From Ectorhizobium quercum (GTDB taxonomy: Bacteria > Pseudomonadota > Alphaproteobacteria > Rhizobiales > Rhizobiaceae), in contig NZ_JANFPI010000007.1 of NCBI RefSeq assembly GCF_026552795.1, forward strand, positions 124,001-188,000: 64,000 bases of DNA. Reading direction: 5' to 3'. Below, in pieces: positions 38,353 to 47,141 of this stretch. The first letter of the stretch is position 1. Each line of letters starts with the position of its first letter. The notes beneath the pieces are model-generated. The model saw nothing but the letters and a program-made list of their open reading frames with translations, was not told where the DNA came from and ran no database searches. Made by a program: the position numbers and the translations under genes.

Positions 38353-39062
38353 GCAGTCTGCCTCTGGTGGAGAGCCGCATCATGGGCGCTGTCGCTTTCG
38401 ATGTGGCCCGAACGCACGCCGATCTGGCGCGAGCAGCGCGCGGCAAGCGAGGGATCGTGCGTCACCAGAACCAGCGTCATGCCGCGTTCGGCCTGCTTCG
38501 AAAACAGGAGATCGGCGATCTGTCGGCCGGTTTCCGTATCGAGATTGCCGGTCGGCTCGTCGGCGATCAGCACCTTGGGCGAGGGTGCGAGCGCGCGGGC
38601 GATAGCCACGCGCTGCTGTTCGCCGCCGGAAAGCTGGCCCGGATAGTGGTGCAGGCGCTCGCCAAGCCCGACGGCACGCAATTCGTTTTCCGCGATGGCG
38701 AACGGATCGGCGATATTGGCAAGCTCCAGCGGCACCGCGACGTTTTCCAGCGCCGTCATGTTGGCGATGAGATGGAACGACTGGAACACGATGCCGATGT
38801 TGCGCCCGCGAAAATCGGCCAGCGCATCCTCGGAAAACGTATGAAGCGGCGCGCCGTCGATGACGATCTCGCCGCTGTCCAGCCGTTCGAGGCCGGCCAG
38901 GACCATCAGGAGCGTGGATTTTCCCGAACCGGACGGCCCGACGATTCCCGCCGCCTCGCCGGCCCGGATCGAGAGGTCGATGCCCCTCAGAACGTGAACG
39001 GCTGCGGCCTGGCTTCCCAGCGTCAGATCGGCCTTCCTGAGTTCGATGATGTTTTCTGGCAC
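38349..39062 (-). CDS. ABC exporter ATP-binding protein (YbbA-like)
   Basis: This 237-residue ABC ATPase of the LolD/MacB type has Walker A G-P-S-G-S-G-K-S at 42-49, Q-loop I-G-I-V-F-Q-S-F-H, signature L-S-G-G-E-Q-Q-R and Walker B V-L-I-A-D-E-P-T-G-N-L-D. It overlaps the FtsX-like permease gene and must power it. It is divergent from the TesA-like esterase gene 78 bases away. Confidence 0.9.
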   Translation of the reverse strand: MPENIIELRKADLTLGSQAAAVHVLRGIDLSIRAGEAAGIVGPSGSGKSTLLMVLAGLERLDSGEIVIDGAPLHTFSEDALADFRGRNIGIVFQSFHLIANMTALENVAVPLELANIADPFAIAENELRAVGLGERLHHYPGQLSGGEQQRVAIARALAPSPKVLIADEPTGNLDTETGRQIADLLFSKQAERGMTLVLVTHDPSLAARCSRQIGVRSGHIESDSAHDAALHQRQTA

Positions 39063-39139
39063 GGAAAGCGTCCTATATTGCTGGAAACATGAGGCGGGAA
39101 TTGCGGTGCAACACCGTCTGCCAATCTAGGAAAGCCGAT

Positions 39140-39784
39140 ATGAGATTTAAAGCTGCCCTCTTTCACTTCGTCGTCATCGCGCTGACCGCCCTTGCGCCCC
39201 GGCTGGCGGCCGCCGAGCCGCTGCGGCTGGTCGGCCTCGGCGACAGCCTCATGGCCGGCTACCAGCTTCCCGCCGACGAATCCTACACCGCCCAGCTCGA
39301 AAAAGCCCTGAAGGACAAGGGCTTCGACGTGGTGATCGAAAACGCGGCGGTGTCCGGCGACACGACCTCGGGCGGGCTCGCCCGGGCCGACTGGTCCGTG
39401 CCCGACGGCACGGACGGCGTCATCCTCGAACTCGGCGCCAACGACGCGCTGCGCGGCATCGCGCCGGAGGACAGCGAGCGCAATCTCGATGCCATGCTCG
39501 CCCGCTTCCAGGAGCGCGGCATTGCGGTGATGCTTATCGGAATGCTCGCCCCGCCCAACATGGGCGACGACTATGCCGCCCGCTTCAACCCGATCTATCC
39601 GCGCCTCGCCGAAAAATACGGCGTTCCGCTCTATCCCTTCTTCCTCGACGGCGTGGTGACGGAATCCCGCCTGAAGCTCGAGGACGGCATGCACCCGAAC
39701 GGCGAGGGGGTGGCAGTGATGGTTTCGCGCAGCCTGCCGGTTGCCGAGAAATTTCTGTCCAATATTTCGCAGAGCCGGAAATAA
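39140..39784 (+). CDS. TesA-like SGNH arylesterase
   Basis: This 214-residue periplasmic SGNH hydrolase has a signal peptide at 1-25 (ends L-A-A-A-E), block I G-L-G-D-S-L-M-A-G-Y with Ser36, block II A-V-S-G-D-T-T, block III L-G-A-N-D-A and block V D-G-M-H-P-N with the Asp-His pair. It matches multifunctional acyl-CoA thioesterase I/protease I/arylesterase TesA. The start follows from the signal peptide; an earlier in-frame start exists at 39089. Confidence 0.9.
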   Translation: MRFKAALFHFVVIALTALAPRLAAAEPLRLVGLGDSLMAGYQLPADESYTAQLEKALKDKGFDVVIENAAVSGDTTSGGLARADWSVPDGTDGVILELGANDALRGIAPEDSERNLDAMLARFQERGIAVMLIGMLAPPNMGDDYAARFNPIYPRLAEKYGVPLYPFFLDGVVTESRLKLEDGMHPNGEGVAVMVSRSLPVAEKFLSNISQSRK

Positions 39785-39851
39785 GTCTTGCGCGCAAAAG
39801 AATTGCATGTTCCGCTGTGTGCATCTGCAAAAGATTCGGGGAGACCTCGCC

Positions 39852-40445
39852 ATGCCGAGATTGTTCACCGCCCTCGAAGTTCCGCGCGAAGCGGCCTTGA
39901 GCCTTTCCCTTTTGCGCGGCGGCATCCCCGGAGCCCGCTGGATAGACGTCGAGAATTATCACATTACCTTGCGGTTCATTGGCGACGTCGACGGCCGTAC
40001 CGCCGATGAACTGGTCGACCGGCTGGACCGCATCGACCGGCCGCAATTCGCCCTGTCGCTCTCCGGCATCGGCGCCTTCGGTTCGAAGAAACCGCATTCG
40101 ATCTTCGCCAGCGTCACGCCCTCCCCGGAAATGTTCGCGCTTCAGGGCGAGATCGAGCGCATCTGTCAGCGCATCGGCCTGCCGCCGGACCCGCGCAAGT
40201 TCACGCCGCACGTCACGCTCGCCCGCCTCAAGAACGCCCGCCTCGACGACGTGGCCCACTACCTGTCCGGCCGAGGCGATTTCCAGACCATGCCCTTCAT
40301 GGCCCGGCGCTTCGTCCTGCTCTCCTCGAAGGAATCGGTCGGCGGCGGCCCCTACCTGACGGAAGAGGTCTTCCCGCTTTACGATCCGCGCATGGAAAGC
40401 AACCTTTCCAATAGAAGCCCGCAGCCCGAAAGCAGCATATTGTAA
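39852..40445 (+). CDS. thpR: RNA 2',3'-cyclic phosphodiesterase ThpR
   Basis: This 197-residue 2H phosphoesterase has both catalytic histidine motifs: H37-I-T-L and H120-V-T-L. The N-terminal M-P-R-L-F-T-A-L-E and the C-terminal S-K-E-S-V-G-G-G-P-Y are typical of LigT/ThpR. It opens 2',3'-cyclic phosphates in RNA. Its 3' end overlaps the convergent phosphatase gene by 67 bases. Confidence 0.9.
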   Translation: MPRLFTALEVPREAALSLSLLRGGIPGARWIDVENYHITLRFIGDVDGRTADELVDRLDRIDRPQFALSLSGIGAFGSKKPHSIFASVTPSPEMFALQGEIERICQRIGLPPDPRKFTPHVTLARLKNARLDDVAHYLSGRGDFQTMPFMARRFVLLSSKESVGGGPYLTEEVFPLYDPRMESNLSNRSPQPESSIL

Positions 40446-40858
40446 ACGTCGGCGAAGTCGTCTGGTCCGCCGTAATAGGGATCGGGAATGTCGAAATCGC
40501 GCGCCGCGGCGAAGCGGCTGAAGAGATGGATGCGACCGGCATGGTCCGAAGGCGCGCGCGCCTTCAGCGCCGCGACATGGCCCCGATCCATGCCGAGGAT
40601 GAGGTCGAAGCGCTCGAAATCCCTGCCGGTGATCTTGCGCGCCCGCTGGCCGGAAATGTCGATCCCGTTGAGCGCCGCGACATGGATCGAGCGGCGATCC
40701 GGCGCCTCCCCTTCATGCCAGCCGCCCGTGCCCGCCGAATCGGCCCTGTAGGCGGCGGCCTCGCCCCGTTCGGCGGCCAGATGCAGAAAAATCCCTTCGG
40801 CCAGCGGCGAGCGGCATATATTGCCGGTGCAGACGAACAGAACGGATGTCACGGTCAT
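40379..40858 (-). CDS. Low-molecular-weight protein tyrosine phosphatase
   Basis: This 159-residue LMW-PTP has the N-terminal P-loop V-C-T-G-N-I-C-R-S-P (nucleophile Cys10, Arg16) and the late general-acid D-I-P-D-P-Y-Y-G. No Wzc-like kinase or exopolysaccharide gene is near, so its target is unknown; arsenate reductase function is unlikely without the ArsC features. It overlaps the thpR 3' end on the opposite strand. Confidence 0.92.
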   Translation of the reverse strand: MTVTSVLFVCTGNICRSPLAEGIFLHLAAERGEAAAYRADSAGTGGWHEGEAPDRRSIHVAALNGIDISGQRARKITGRDFERFDLILGMDRGHVAALKARAPSDHAGRIHLFSRFAAARDFDIPDPYYGGPDDFADVYNMLLSGCGLLLERLLSMRGS

Positions 40859-40879
40859 GCGTTATGCTCTCCGGTGAAG

Positions 40880-40935
40880 CAATTCCAGGAAAAGTGAGAA
40901 GCGGTTTTCCGTTCGGAATTGCGCGAAAACAGACG
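40880..40935 (+). repeat. Dispersed rhizobial intergenic repeat, copy 3
   Basis: CAATTCCAGGAAAAGTGAGA and the following GCGGTTTTCC...GAATTGCGCGAAAACA align with 53642-53697. This appears to be the left half of the same element seen at 12162-12221 and 53642-53742. Confidence 0.65.
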
Positions 40936-40968
40936 GAACACAGGTAAGACGGAATGCAGGAGGTTGGC

Positions 40969-41271
40969 ATGAAACGGCAAAGGCTGGAAGAGGCGGAAGT
41001 ATGGGCAAGGCTCGGCGCGCTGCCGGGCTGGGAGCGTCATGACGATGGCAGGTCGATCGTCCGGTCGCTGAAATTCAGGGATTTCAGCGAGGCCTTCGCC
41101 TTCATGACCCGCACCGCAATGCAGGCGGAAAAGCTCGACCACCATCCCGAATGGTCCAATGTCTGGTCGCGCGTCGACATCACCCTTTCGACGCACAGCG
41201 CCGGCGGCCTCACCGAACTCGACTTCGAACTCGCCGCATTCATCAACGCCATTGCCGGTCCGGCGGATTGA
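40969..41271 (+). CDS. phhB: Pterin-4-alpha-carbinolamine dehydratase
   Basis: This 100-residue protein has the PCD/DCoH signature [14 protein letters not shown] at 56-69, with the catalytic histidines and the T-L-S-T-H segment. It recycles the carbinolamine produced by aromatic amino acid hydroxylases; no phenylalanine hydroxylase is nearby. Start at M-K-R-Q-R because AGGAGG lies seven bases before; an ATG at 40954 is in frame but upstream of that site. Confidence 0.9.
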   Translation: MKRQRLEEAEVWARLGALPGWERHDDGRSIVRSLKFRDFSEAFAFMTRTAMQAEKLDHHPEWSNVWSRVDITLSTHSAGGLTELDFELAAFINAIAGPAD

Positions 41272-41342
41272 TTTGATTTCGCCGCAATCGATCACCATAT
41301 TTTGAAACGTGGATTTCGGGCTGCTGCTGGAGGTGCAACCGG

Positions 41343-41732
41343 ATGGACGATGTGAAATACGGCGAAATTCTTCTGCCCGGCGACGAAGAAACCGAACAGC
41401 GCCGGGAAGAGACCGTGCGGGCGGGATTCTGGCCGAAGATCCGCAAGGTGGCGACCAAGGTGCCCTTTGCCCGCGATGCCGTGGCCGCCTGGTACTGCGC
41501 CACCGACCGGCAGACGCCGGTGCGCGTGAAAGGCGTGCTTTTTGCGGCACTTGCCTATTTCGTCATGCCGGCCGACCTCATCCCCGACATTTTCACCGTC
41601 ATCGGCTTTTCCGACGACATGGCTGTCCTGACGGCCGCCTTCGCATTGATCCGCGGCCATATCCGCGACCGCCATTACGAGGCCGCCGACCGGGCTCTGT
41701 CGGGCGAGATCGAGGCCCCGGAGAAGAATTGA
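41343..41732 (+). CDS. YkvA/DUF1232 membrane protein
   Basis: This 129-residue protein has the DUF1232 core F-A-A-L-A-Y-F-V-M-P-A-D-L-I-P-D at about 66-81 followed by G-F-S-D-D-M-A-V-L. It has one or two hydrophobic segments. The family is widespread with no defined function. It starts 71 bases after phhB on the same strand. Confidence 0.85.
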   Translation: MDDVKYGEILLPGDEETEQRREETVRAGFWPKIRKVATKVPFARDAVAAWYCATDRQTPVRVKGVLFAALAYFVMPADLIPDIFTVIGFSDDMAVLTAAFALIRGHIRDRHYEAADRALSGEIEAPEKN

Positions 41733-41999
41733 ACCGCCAGCGGCCGACTTTCGGCGCAACGTCCGGCAAGAACACACTCTTGCCGGATTTCTTGTATCTG
41801 AAATCGGCGGAAGACATGAGGCTGACGGCAAAACCGCGAATTATGTCCAGCTTTGACCGATTTTTGAGGCCAAACGGGCGTCGAACGCCTCCGCGTTGAC
41901 GGTTTAGTAACCTCGATTAAGTCAAAATAAATCGAATTATGGGTGCGCCCGGGCCGTGTCGAGGCTGGGCGCCGGACGATAAGAGAACGGCAGGACACA

Positions 42000-42503
42000 A
42001 TGTTTGTAAGAAGCATCGCAACCACCCTCGCACTCCTCCTGGCAAGCGCAAGCCTCGCATCCGCCCAATCGCCGACCCGTATCCAGCAATTCAACGCCTG
42101 GGGCGCGTATTCCTACAAGACGCAGAACAATACGCTCTGCTACGTTCTGGCCGTTCCGTCCGAGAAGCAGCCGGCATCGGTGGATCACGGCGACGTCTTC
42201 TTCATCGTGTCGCAGCGCCCGGGGCAGAATATCTCCTACGAGCCGCAGGTGATGATGGGCTACAACCTGCAGGCCGATTCCAAGGTGACGGTTGCCGTCG
42301 ACGGCAAGAACTTCACCCTGTTCACCAAGGAAAAGTCGGCATGGGTCGAGAACGCCGCCGAGGAGCCGGCCCTGGTCGCGGCCATGCGCGGCGGCCGCAA
42401 CCTCACCGTTCAGGCCACCTCCGCCCGCGGCACCAGGACGAACTACACCTATTCGCTGTCCGGCATCACGGCGGCGCTGAACCAGATCCGGACCTGCAAC
42501 TGA
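42000..42503 (+). CDS. Invasion-associated locus B (IalB) family protein
   Basis: This 167-residue periplasmic protein has a signal peptide (F-V-R-S-I-A-T-T-L-A-L-L-L-A, cleavage at A-S-A-Q) and an IalB fold with W-G-A-Y-S-Y, L-C-Y-V-L-A-V-P, G-D-V-F-F-I-V and an A-M-R-G-G segment. Two cysteines (in T-L-C-Y and R-T-C-N) could form a disulfide. In Bartonella IalB is tied to erythrocyte invasion; free-living rhizobia have several members with unknown roles. Confidence 0.87.
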   Translation: MFVRSIATTLALLLASASLASAQSPTRIQQFNAWGAYSYKTQNNTLCYVLAVPSEKQPASVDHGDVFFIVSQRPGQNISYEPQVMMGYNLQADSKVTVAVDGKNFTLFTKEKSAWVENAAEEPALVAAMRGGRNLTVQATSARGTRTNYTYSLSGITAALNQIRTCN

Positions 42504-42539
42504 GCCACGGCGGTCCATGCGTCCGTTCCTGACGACCGG

Positions 42540-42562
42540 AAGCCGGCCCCGCGCCGGCTTTC
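42540..42562 (+). terminator. Hairpin terminator after ialB
   Basis: AAGCCGGC and GCCGGCTT pair around a short loop, with three T residues. It lies 36 bases after the ialB stop. Confidence 0.55.
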
Positions 42563-42765
42563 GCCGTTGCGGATCGCGGATCGCCGCCTGTCGTTCGAAA
42601 GGCCCGCTCAAAAGGGATGACGCGGCGGTCATTTGATGATAAAGGCCGCGGGAAATGCCCTTTGCCGACAGCATGAAGGGGCACAGCAAGCAAGACAGTT
42701 CCGAACCTGACAGCGCCCCCGGAGCGATCCGGCCGGGCCATCAACCTGATGATGGAATGACGCCG

Positions 42766-43995
42766 ATGTCCGCCACCGAGGCCGTGATCGAGAAAGCGCC
42801 GCAGAAGCCCGTGATGCCCCGCGCCGGTGCGGAGAAGCCGACGCTGGTCGGGCTCACGCGCGAGGAGATCGGCACGGCGCTGCGCGAGCGCGGCATTCCG
42901 GAAAAGCAGGTCAGGATGCGCGTCGCGCAGATCTGGAACTGGCTCTATGTGCGCGGCGTCTCGGATTTCGACGCCATGACCAACGTGGCCCGCGACATGC
43001 GCGAGATGCTGAAGACGCATTTCACCATCGCCCGCCCGGAAATCGTCGAGGAACAGGTCTCTGGCGACGGCACCCGCAAATGGCTTCTGCGCTTTCCGCC
43101 GCGTGGCGCCGGCCGCCCGGTCGAAATCGAGACCGTCTATATTCCCGACGAGGGCCGCGGTACGCTGTGCATTTCCTCGCAGGTCGGCTGCACGCTGACC
43201 TGTTCCTTCTGTCACACCGGCACCCAGAAGCTGGTGCGCAACCTGACGGCGGAGGAAATCCTTTCCCAGCTTCTGCTCGCCCGCGACCGGCTGGGCGATT
43301 TCCCGGATGCCGAAACGCCGGTCGGCGCGATGGTGCCCGCCGAAGGCCGCAAGATCACCAACATCGTGATGATGGGCATGGGCGAGCCGCTCTACAATTT
43401 CGAGAGCGTCAAGAAGGCGCTTCTGATCGCCTCGGATGGCGACGGCCTGTCGCTGTCGAAGCGGCGCATCACGCTTTCCACCTCCGGCATCGTGCCCGAG
43501 ATCATCCGCACCGGCGAGGAAATCGGCGTCATGCTGGCGATCTCGCTGCATGCCGTGCGCGACGACCTGCGCGACATTCTCGTGCCGATCAACAAGAAGT
43601 ATCCGCTGAAGGAACTGCTCGACGCCTGCCGCGCCTATCCCGGCCTGTCGAACGCCCGCCGCATCACCTTCGAATACGTGATGCTGAAGGACGTCAACGA
43701 CAGCCTTGAGGACGCCAGGCTGCTCATCAAGCTGCTCAAGGGCATTCCGGCCAAGATCAACCTCATCCCCTTCAACCCGTGGCCGGGCACCAACTACCAG
43801 TGTTCGGACTGGGAAACGATCGCCAAGTTCGCCGATTTCATCAATCAGGCGGGCTATGCCTCGCCGATCCGCACACCGCGCGGCCGCGACATTCTCGCCG
43901 CCTGCGGCCAGCTGAAATCGGAATCCGAACGCATGCGCAAGACCGAGCGCCTCGCCTTCGAGGCGATGATGATCGCCAACCACGGCGAGGATTGA
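42766..43995 (+). CDS. rlmN: 23S rRNA/tRNA A2503 methyltransferase RlmN
   Basis: This 409-residue radical-SAM enzyme makes m2A2503 in 23S rRNA and m2A37 in some tRNAs. The cluster-binding C-T-L-T-C-S-F-C motif uses Cys142, Cys146 and Cys149; M-G-M-G-E-P-L-Y-N and the C-terminal A-A-C-G-Q-L (methyl-carrying Cys) are intact. M-S-A-T-E-A (42766) is the rhizobial-type start; the frame is open back to 42655 and the ATG at 42757 is an alternative. It is convergent with the LysE gene. Confidence 0.94.
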   Translation: MSATEAVIEKAPQKPVMPRAGAEKPTLVGLTREEIGTALRERGIPEKQVRMRVAQIWNWLYVRGVSDFDAMTNVARDMREMLKTHFTIARPEIVEEQVSGDGTRKWLLRFPPRGAGRPVEIETVYIPDEGRGTLCISSQVGCTLTCSFCHTGTQKLVRNLTAEEILSQLLLARDRLGDFPDAETPVGAMVPAEGRKITNIVMMGMGEPLYNFESVKKALLIASDGDGLSLSKRRITLSTSGIVPEIIRTGEEIGVMLAISLHAVRDDLRDILVPINKKYPLKELLDACRAYPGLSNARRITFEYVMLKDVNDSLEDARLLIKLLKGIPAKINLIPFNPWPGTNYQCSDWETIAKFADFINQAGYASPIRTPRGRDILAACGQLKSESERMRKTERLAFEAMMIANHGED

Positions 43996-44034
43996 TTCTC
44001 GCCGGTGTGGGCCGAAAGCCCGAAGGTGGCGTTT

Positions 44035-44685
44035 TCAGCGCGCCTGCGTGAACAGGATTTTCACCGCAAACAGCGAGAACACGGCGGCGAACGTGTAGTC
44101 GATGGCGCGCACCACGCCCGGGTTGCGCAACAGCCATGCCGACAGCCTGTCGGCGGCGAGCACCACACCGACCGTGACCGGCAGCGACACGACGATGAAG
44201 GTCATGCCGAGCACGAACAGCTTGCCGGTGACATGCGGATCGCTGGCCGAAACGAATTGCGGCAGGAAGGTCATGAAGAAGATGATGACCTTCGGATTGA
44301 GCAGGTTGACGACGATGCCGGTCCACACGGCCGCCGCGGGCGAGGAGCCCGCCGTTTCCGTGCCCGCACGCACCTCCACCCGGAACGTTGACCCGTAGCG
44401 CAGCGCCTGCACCGCCAGCCAGAACAGATAGGCCGCCCCTCCCGTCTTCAGGATCATGAAGGCCGTGGGCGAGGCGATGACCAGCGCCGACACGCCGAAG
44501 GCCACCAGCATCGTATGGACGGCGCAGCCGATATTGGTGCCGAGCAGCACGGCAAGCCCCGCCGAGCGGCCGTCCCTCAGCGCCCGGCTGATCGAAAGCG
44601 TCATGTCCGGCCCGGGCGTGGCGGCGAGCAGCAGCGTCGCCGCGGCGAAAGCCAGGAACGTCGGAAACGAGGGAAGGAATTCCAT
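44035..44685 (-). CDS. LysE/RhtB family amino-acid exporter
   Basis: This 216-residue six-span protein has the LysE/RhtB signature A-A-T-P-G-P-D-M-T-L-S-I near the start, G-A-A-Y-L-F-W-L-A and L-L-N-P-K-V-I-I-F-F-M-T-F-L-P-Q-F. It exports amino acids, probably homoserine- or threonine-like, but substrate cannot be assigned. ATG 44685 is chosen as the family start (M-E-F-L); GAGGG precedes it. It is divergent from phaA. Confidence 0.88.
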   Translation of the reverse strand: MEFLPSFPTFLAFAAATLLLAATPGPDMTLSISRALRDGRSAGLAVLLGTNIGCAVHTMLVAFGVSALVIASPTAFMILKTGGAAYLFWLAVQALRYGSTFRVEVRAGTETAGSSPAAAVWTGIVVNLLNPKVIIFFMTFLPQFVSASDPHVTGKLFVLGMTFIVVSLPVTVGVVLAADRLSAWLLRNPGVVRAIDYTFAAVFSLFAVKILFTQAR

Positions 44686-44893
44686 GATTGACCTGCGGCG
44701 TGCTGAAACGAGGCGGCTTCCCGGCCATGCCGCGCCGGAACCTGCCTGCACCCGCGACAGCGGCACGCCGGAACAGGGATCGGGAGCGCAGCCGGCGAAT
44801 CCGCAAGACCTTTGCCCGGTTTAACGCGTCCCGCGGAAAAGGCAATCGTCGAAACGGCCGGCATGGCTTTCCCGTTTCGACTGTAACAAACGT

Positions 44894-44922
44894 TTGACAT
44901 ATTGTTTTTGCCTTGTCAGTTT
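44894..44922 (+). promoter_or_regulatory. Possible phaA promoter
   Basis: A perfect TTGACA at about 44894 lies 65 bases before the phaA ATG. The -10 hexamer at 17-base spacing (CAGTTT) is poor, so only the -35 is convincing. Confidence 0.35.
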
Positions 44923-44963
44923 GCGACAAGGTTCTTTCGGGAGGAGAGCAAGAGGAGACCCCC

Positions 44964-46145
44964 ATGCGCCAGCCTTCGATCGTCATAGCCAGCGCCGCGC
45001 GCACGGCCGTCGGCGCCTTCAACGGCGCCTTTGCCACGGTGCCCGCCCATGAACTGGGCGCGGCGGTCATTTCCGCCGTCCTTTCCCGCGCCGGCATCGG
45101 GGCGGAGGAGGTGAACGAGATTATCCTCGGGCAGATCCTGACGGCCGGCCAGGGCCAGAACCCGGCCCGCCAGGCGGCGATCAGGGCGGGCATTCCGGAA
45201 GCGGCAACCGCCTTCGGCGTCAACCAGCTCTGCGGCTCCGGCCTGCGCGCCGTCGCGCTCGGCATGCAGCAGATCGCCGGCGGAGATGCCGCGATCGTCG
45301 TCGCGGGCGGGCAGGAATCCATGTCGCTCGCGCCCCATTGCCAGTATCTGCGCGCCGGCGTGCGCATCGGCCATTTCGAGATGCTGGACACCATGCTGAA
45401 GGACGGCCTGACGGACGCCTTCTACGGCTATCACATGGGCGTCACCGCCGAGAACATCGCGCGCCAGTGGCAATTGACCCGCGCCGAGCAGGACGCCTTC
45501 GCAGCCGCCTCGCAGAACAAGGCGGAAGCGGCGCAAAAGGCCGGCCGCTTTGCTGACGAGATCGTGCCCTTCACGGTCTCCTCCCGCAAGGGCGATGTGG
45601 TGGTCGATCAGGACGAGCATGTCCGCCCCGGCACGACGCCGGATTCGCTGGCGAAACTGCGCCCGGCCTTTGAGAAGGAAGGCACGGTGACGGCGGGCAA
45701 CGCCTCCGGCATCAACGACGGCGCCGCCGCCGTGCTGCTGATGACGGAAGAGGAAGCGGTTCGCCGCGCCCTGACGCCGCTTGCCCGTATCGCCTCCTGG
45801 GCAACCGCCGGGGTCGATCCGCGCATCATGGGGATCGGCCCCGTTCCCTCTTCGAAAAAAGCGCTTGAGAAAGCGGGATGGACCGTGGCCGATCTCGATC
45901 TCGTCGAGGCCAACGAAGCCTTCGCCGCCCAGTCCTGCGCAGTCGCCCGCGATCTCGACCTCGATCCGGACAAGGTGAACGTCAACGGCGGCGCCATCGC
46001 CATCGGCCATCCGGTCGGCGCATCCGGCGCGCGCATTCTCAACACGCTGCTGTTCGAACTGAAACGCCGCAAGGCAAGGAAGGGTCTTGCCACGCTCTGC
46101 ATCGGCGGTGGCATGGGCGTCGCCATGTGTGTCGAGGCCCTTTAA
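44964..46145 (+). CDS. phaA: Acetyl-CoA C-acetyltransferase
   Basis: This 393-residue thiolase has the acyl-carrying Cys90 in [17 protein letters not shown] with the catalytic histidine, and the C-terminal C-I-G-G-G-M-G-V-A Cys. The sequence pattern is that of biosynthetic thiolases (PhaA/PhbA) that start poly-3-hydroxybutyrate synthesis. The reductase phaB, often next to it in rhizobia, is not here. AGGAG precedes the ATG by seven bases. Confidence 0.92.
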   Translation: MRQPSIVIASAARTAVGAFNGAFATVPAHELGAAVISAVLSRAGIGAEEVNEIILGQILTAGQGQNPARQAAIRAGIPEAATAFGVNQLCGSGLRAVALGMQQIAGGDAAIVVAGGQESMSLAPHCQYLRAGVRIGHFEMLDTMLKDGLTDAFYGYHMGVTAENIARQWQLTRAEQDAFAAASQNKAEAAQKAGRFADEIVPFTVSSRKGDVVVDQDEHVRPGTTPDSLAKLRPAFEKEGTVTAGNASGINDGAAAVLLMTEEEAVRRALTPLARIASWATAGVDPRIMGIGPVPSSKKALEKAGWTVADLDLVEANEAFAAQSCAVARDLDLDPDKVNVNGGAIAIGHPVGASGARILNTLLFELKRRKARKGLATLCIGGGMGVAMCVEAL

Positions 46146-46247
46146 GAACCTCTTAAATGACCTGCCCGACAGGTTAACGCTCGCGGCGGATCGAAGCTCC
46201 GCCGCGGGCGTTTTCCACTGTTTCATATGGTTAACAAATTGTTTTTA

Positions 46248-46335
46248 CACCACATATTGCGGTGAACAAACCGGGAAACCGGCAACGTCAGCGATTCGTC
46301 GATGATTCGTTCCGTCTTTGGCCCGAAGGTTAACG
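46248..46335 (+). repeat. 88-base GANTC repeat, copy A
   Basis: It aligns without gaps to 46891-46978 with 80 of 88 identical bases. It begins CACCACATATTGCGGTGAAC, contains GATTC at 46293 and 46304, and ends in GTTAACG. It lies between phaA and the terminator of the glycine-zipper gene. Confidence 0.9.
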
Positions 46336-46351
46336 GCGCCCGTCGAACCGG

Positions 46352-46394
46352 CAAAAAAAATGCCGGAATGCCCCGCTTGACGCGGCATTCCGGC
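46352..46394 (-). terminator. Terminator of the glycine-zipper lipoprotein gene
   Basis: GCCGGAATGCC pairs with GGCATTCCGGC, followed on the minus strand by eight T residues; this is the strongest terminator in the window. A second small hairpin at 46397-46416 (AGTC...GACT) precedes it in the 3' UTR. Confidence 0.92.
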
Positions 46395-46429
46395 GCAAGT
46401 CTCCTCCTCAGGGGACTGTTAAAGTGAAA

Positions 46430-46684
46430 CTATCGGCAACGGGCCTCGTAGGTGCCGCCCCGGCGGTCGCGATAGACGCAGTAGCCGCGCCGCTCCTGCG
46501 ACTGGCCGATCAGGGCACCGGCGATACCGCCGGCAACGGCGCCCACGGCAGCTCCGCCTGCGCGCCCCGTCACCACGCCGCCGATGACGGCACCGGAGGC
46601 AGCGCCCACGGCGGTCGTGCGTTCGGTGGTGGTGCAGGAGGCAAGCGCGCCGACAAGAGCAAGGCTCAATGCAATCTTCTTCAT
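46430..46684 (-). CDS. Small glycine-zipper lipoprotein
   Basis: This 84-residue protein has a lipoprotein signal M-K-K-I-A-L-S-L-A-L-V-G with lipobox L-A-S-C, then T-T-E-R-T-T. A glycine-zipper membrane segment (A-V-G-A-A-S-G-A-V-I-G-G and A-A-V-G-A-V-A-G-G-I-A-G-A) and a Tyr/Arg-rich end with two cysteines follow. Similar to 17 kDa/SlyB-like surface antigens; function unknown. It is flanked on both sides by copies of an 88-base repeat. Confidence 0.87.
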   Translation of the reverse strand: MKKIALSLALVGALASCTTTERTTAVGAASGAVIGGVVTGRAGGAAVGAVAGGIAGALIGQSQERRGYCVYRDRRGGTYEARCR

Positions 46685-46890
46685 GATGTTCTCCCGGTTT
46701 GTGCGCATCCTCGAATGCGCAGGCGGCATGACCGCAGGTATCCAGTAACCGAATGAACGTCCTCATGCCGGAATGGTTCCGATCTTTTCCGAAAGATGAA
46801 CACCGGGGCCCAAAGGTTAACGACGGCGGCCAAAACGACCGCCCGGAGCCGCCAGCGCCCGCCCCGCATATGTCTTCTCTCGCCGGCAGC

Positions 46891-46978
46891 CACCACATCT
46901 TGCGGTGAACAAACCGGGAAAACCCCGCCGTCAGCGATTCGTCGATGATTCGTTCCGCCTTTGGCCCGAAAGTTAACG
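46891..46978 (+). repeat. 88-base GANTC repeat, copy B
   Basis: Second full copy; GATTC at 46936 and 46947, ending GTTAACG. It differs from copy A mainly in five bases around 46922-46929. Confidence 0.9.
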
Positions 46979-47141
46979 CTGCAATGGTAGCCGCTCCATC
47001 GCATCGAATAAAATCAATGGGTTGGAACGTTTCTTAGCAAGTCGTGAATCCCGCCGCGCAAAAGTTAACGCCGGAGCCGCCGACACGCTTCGAGGCGGAG
47101 AAGGCGATTCAGCATCTGGTGGCCATCGAAAAAAGGACGAC

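Noticed and set aside
35779-38646. 955-codon open frame opposite the FtsX-like permease
   Set aside because: Arg/Gln/His-rich antisense shadow; the membrane protein on the minus strand has clear family motifs.
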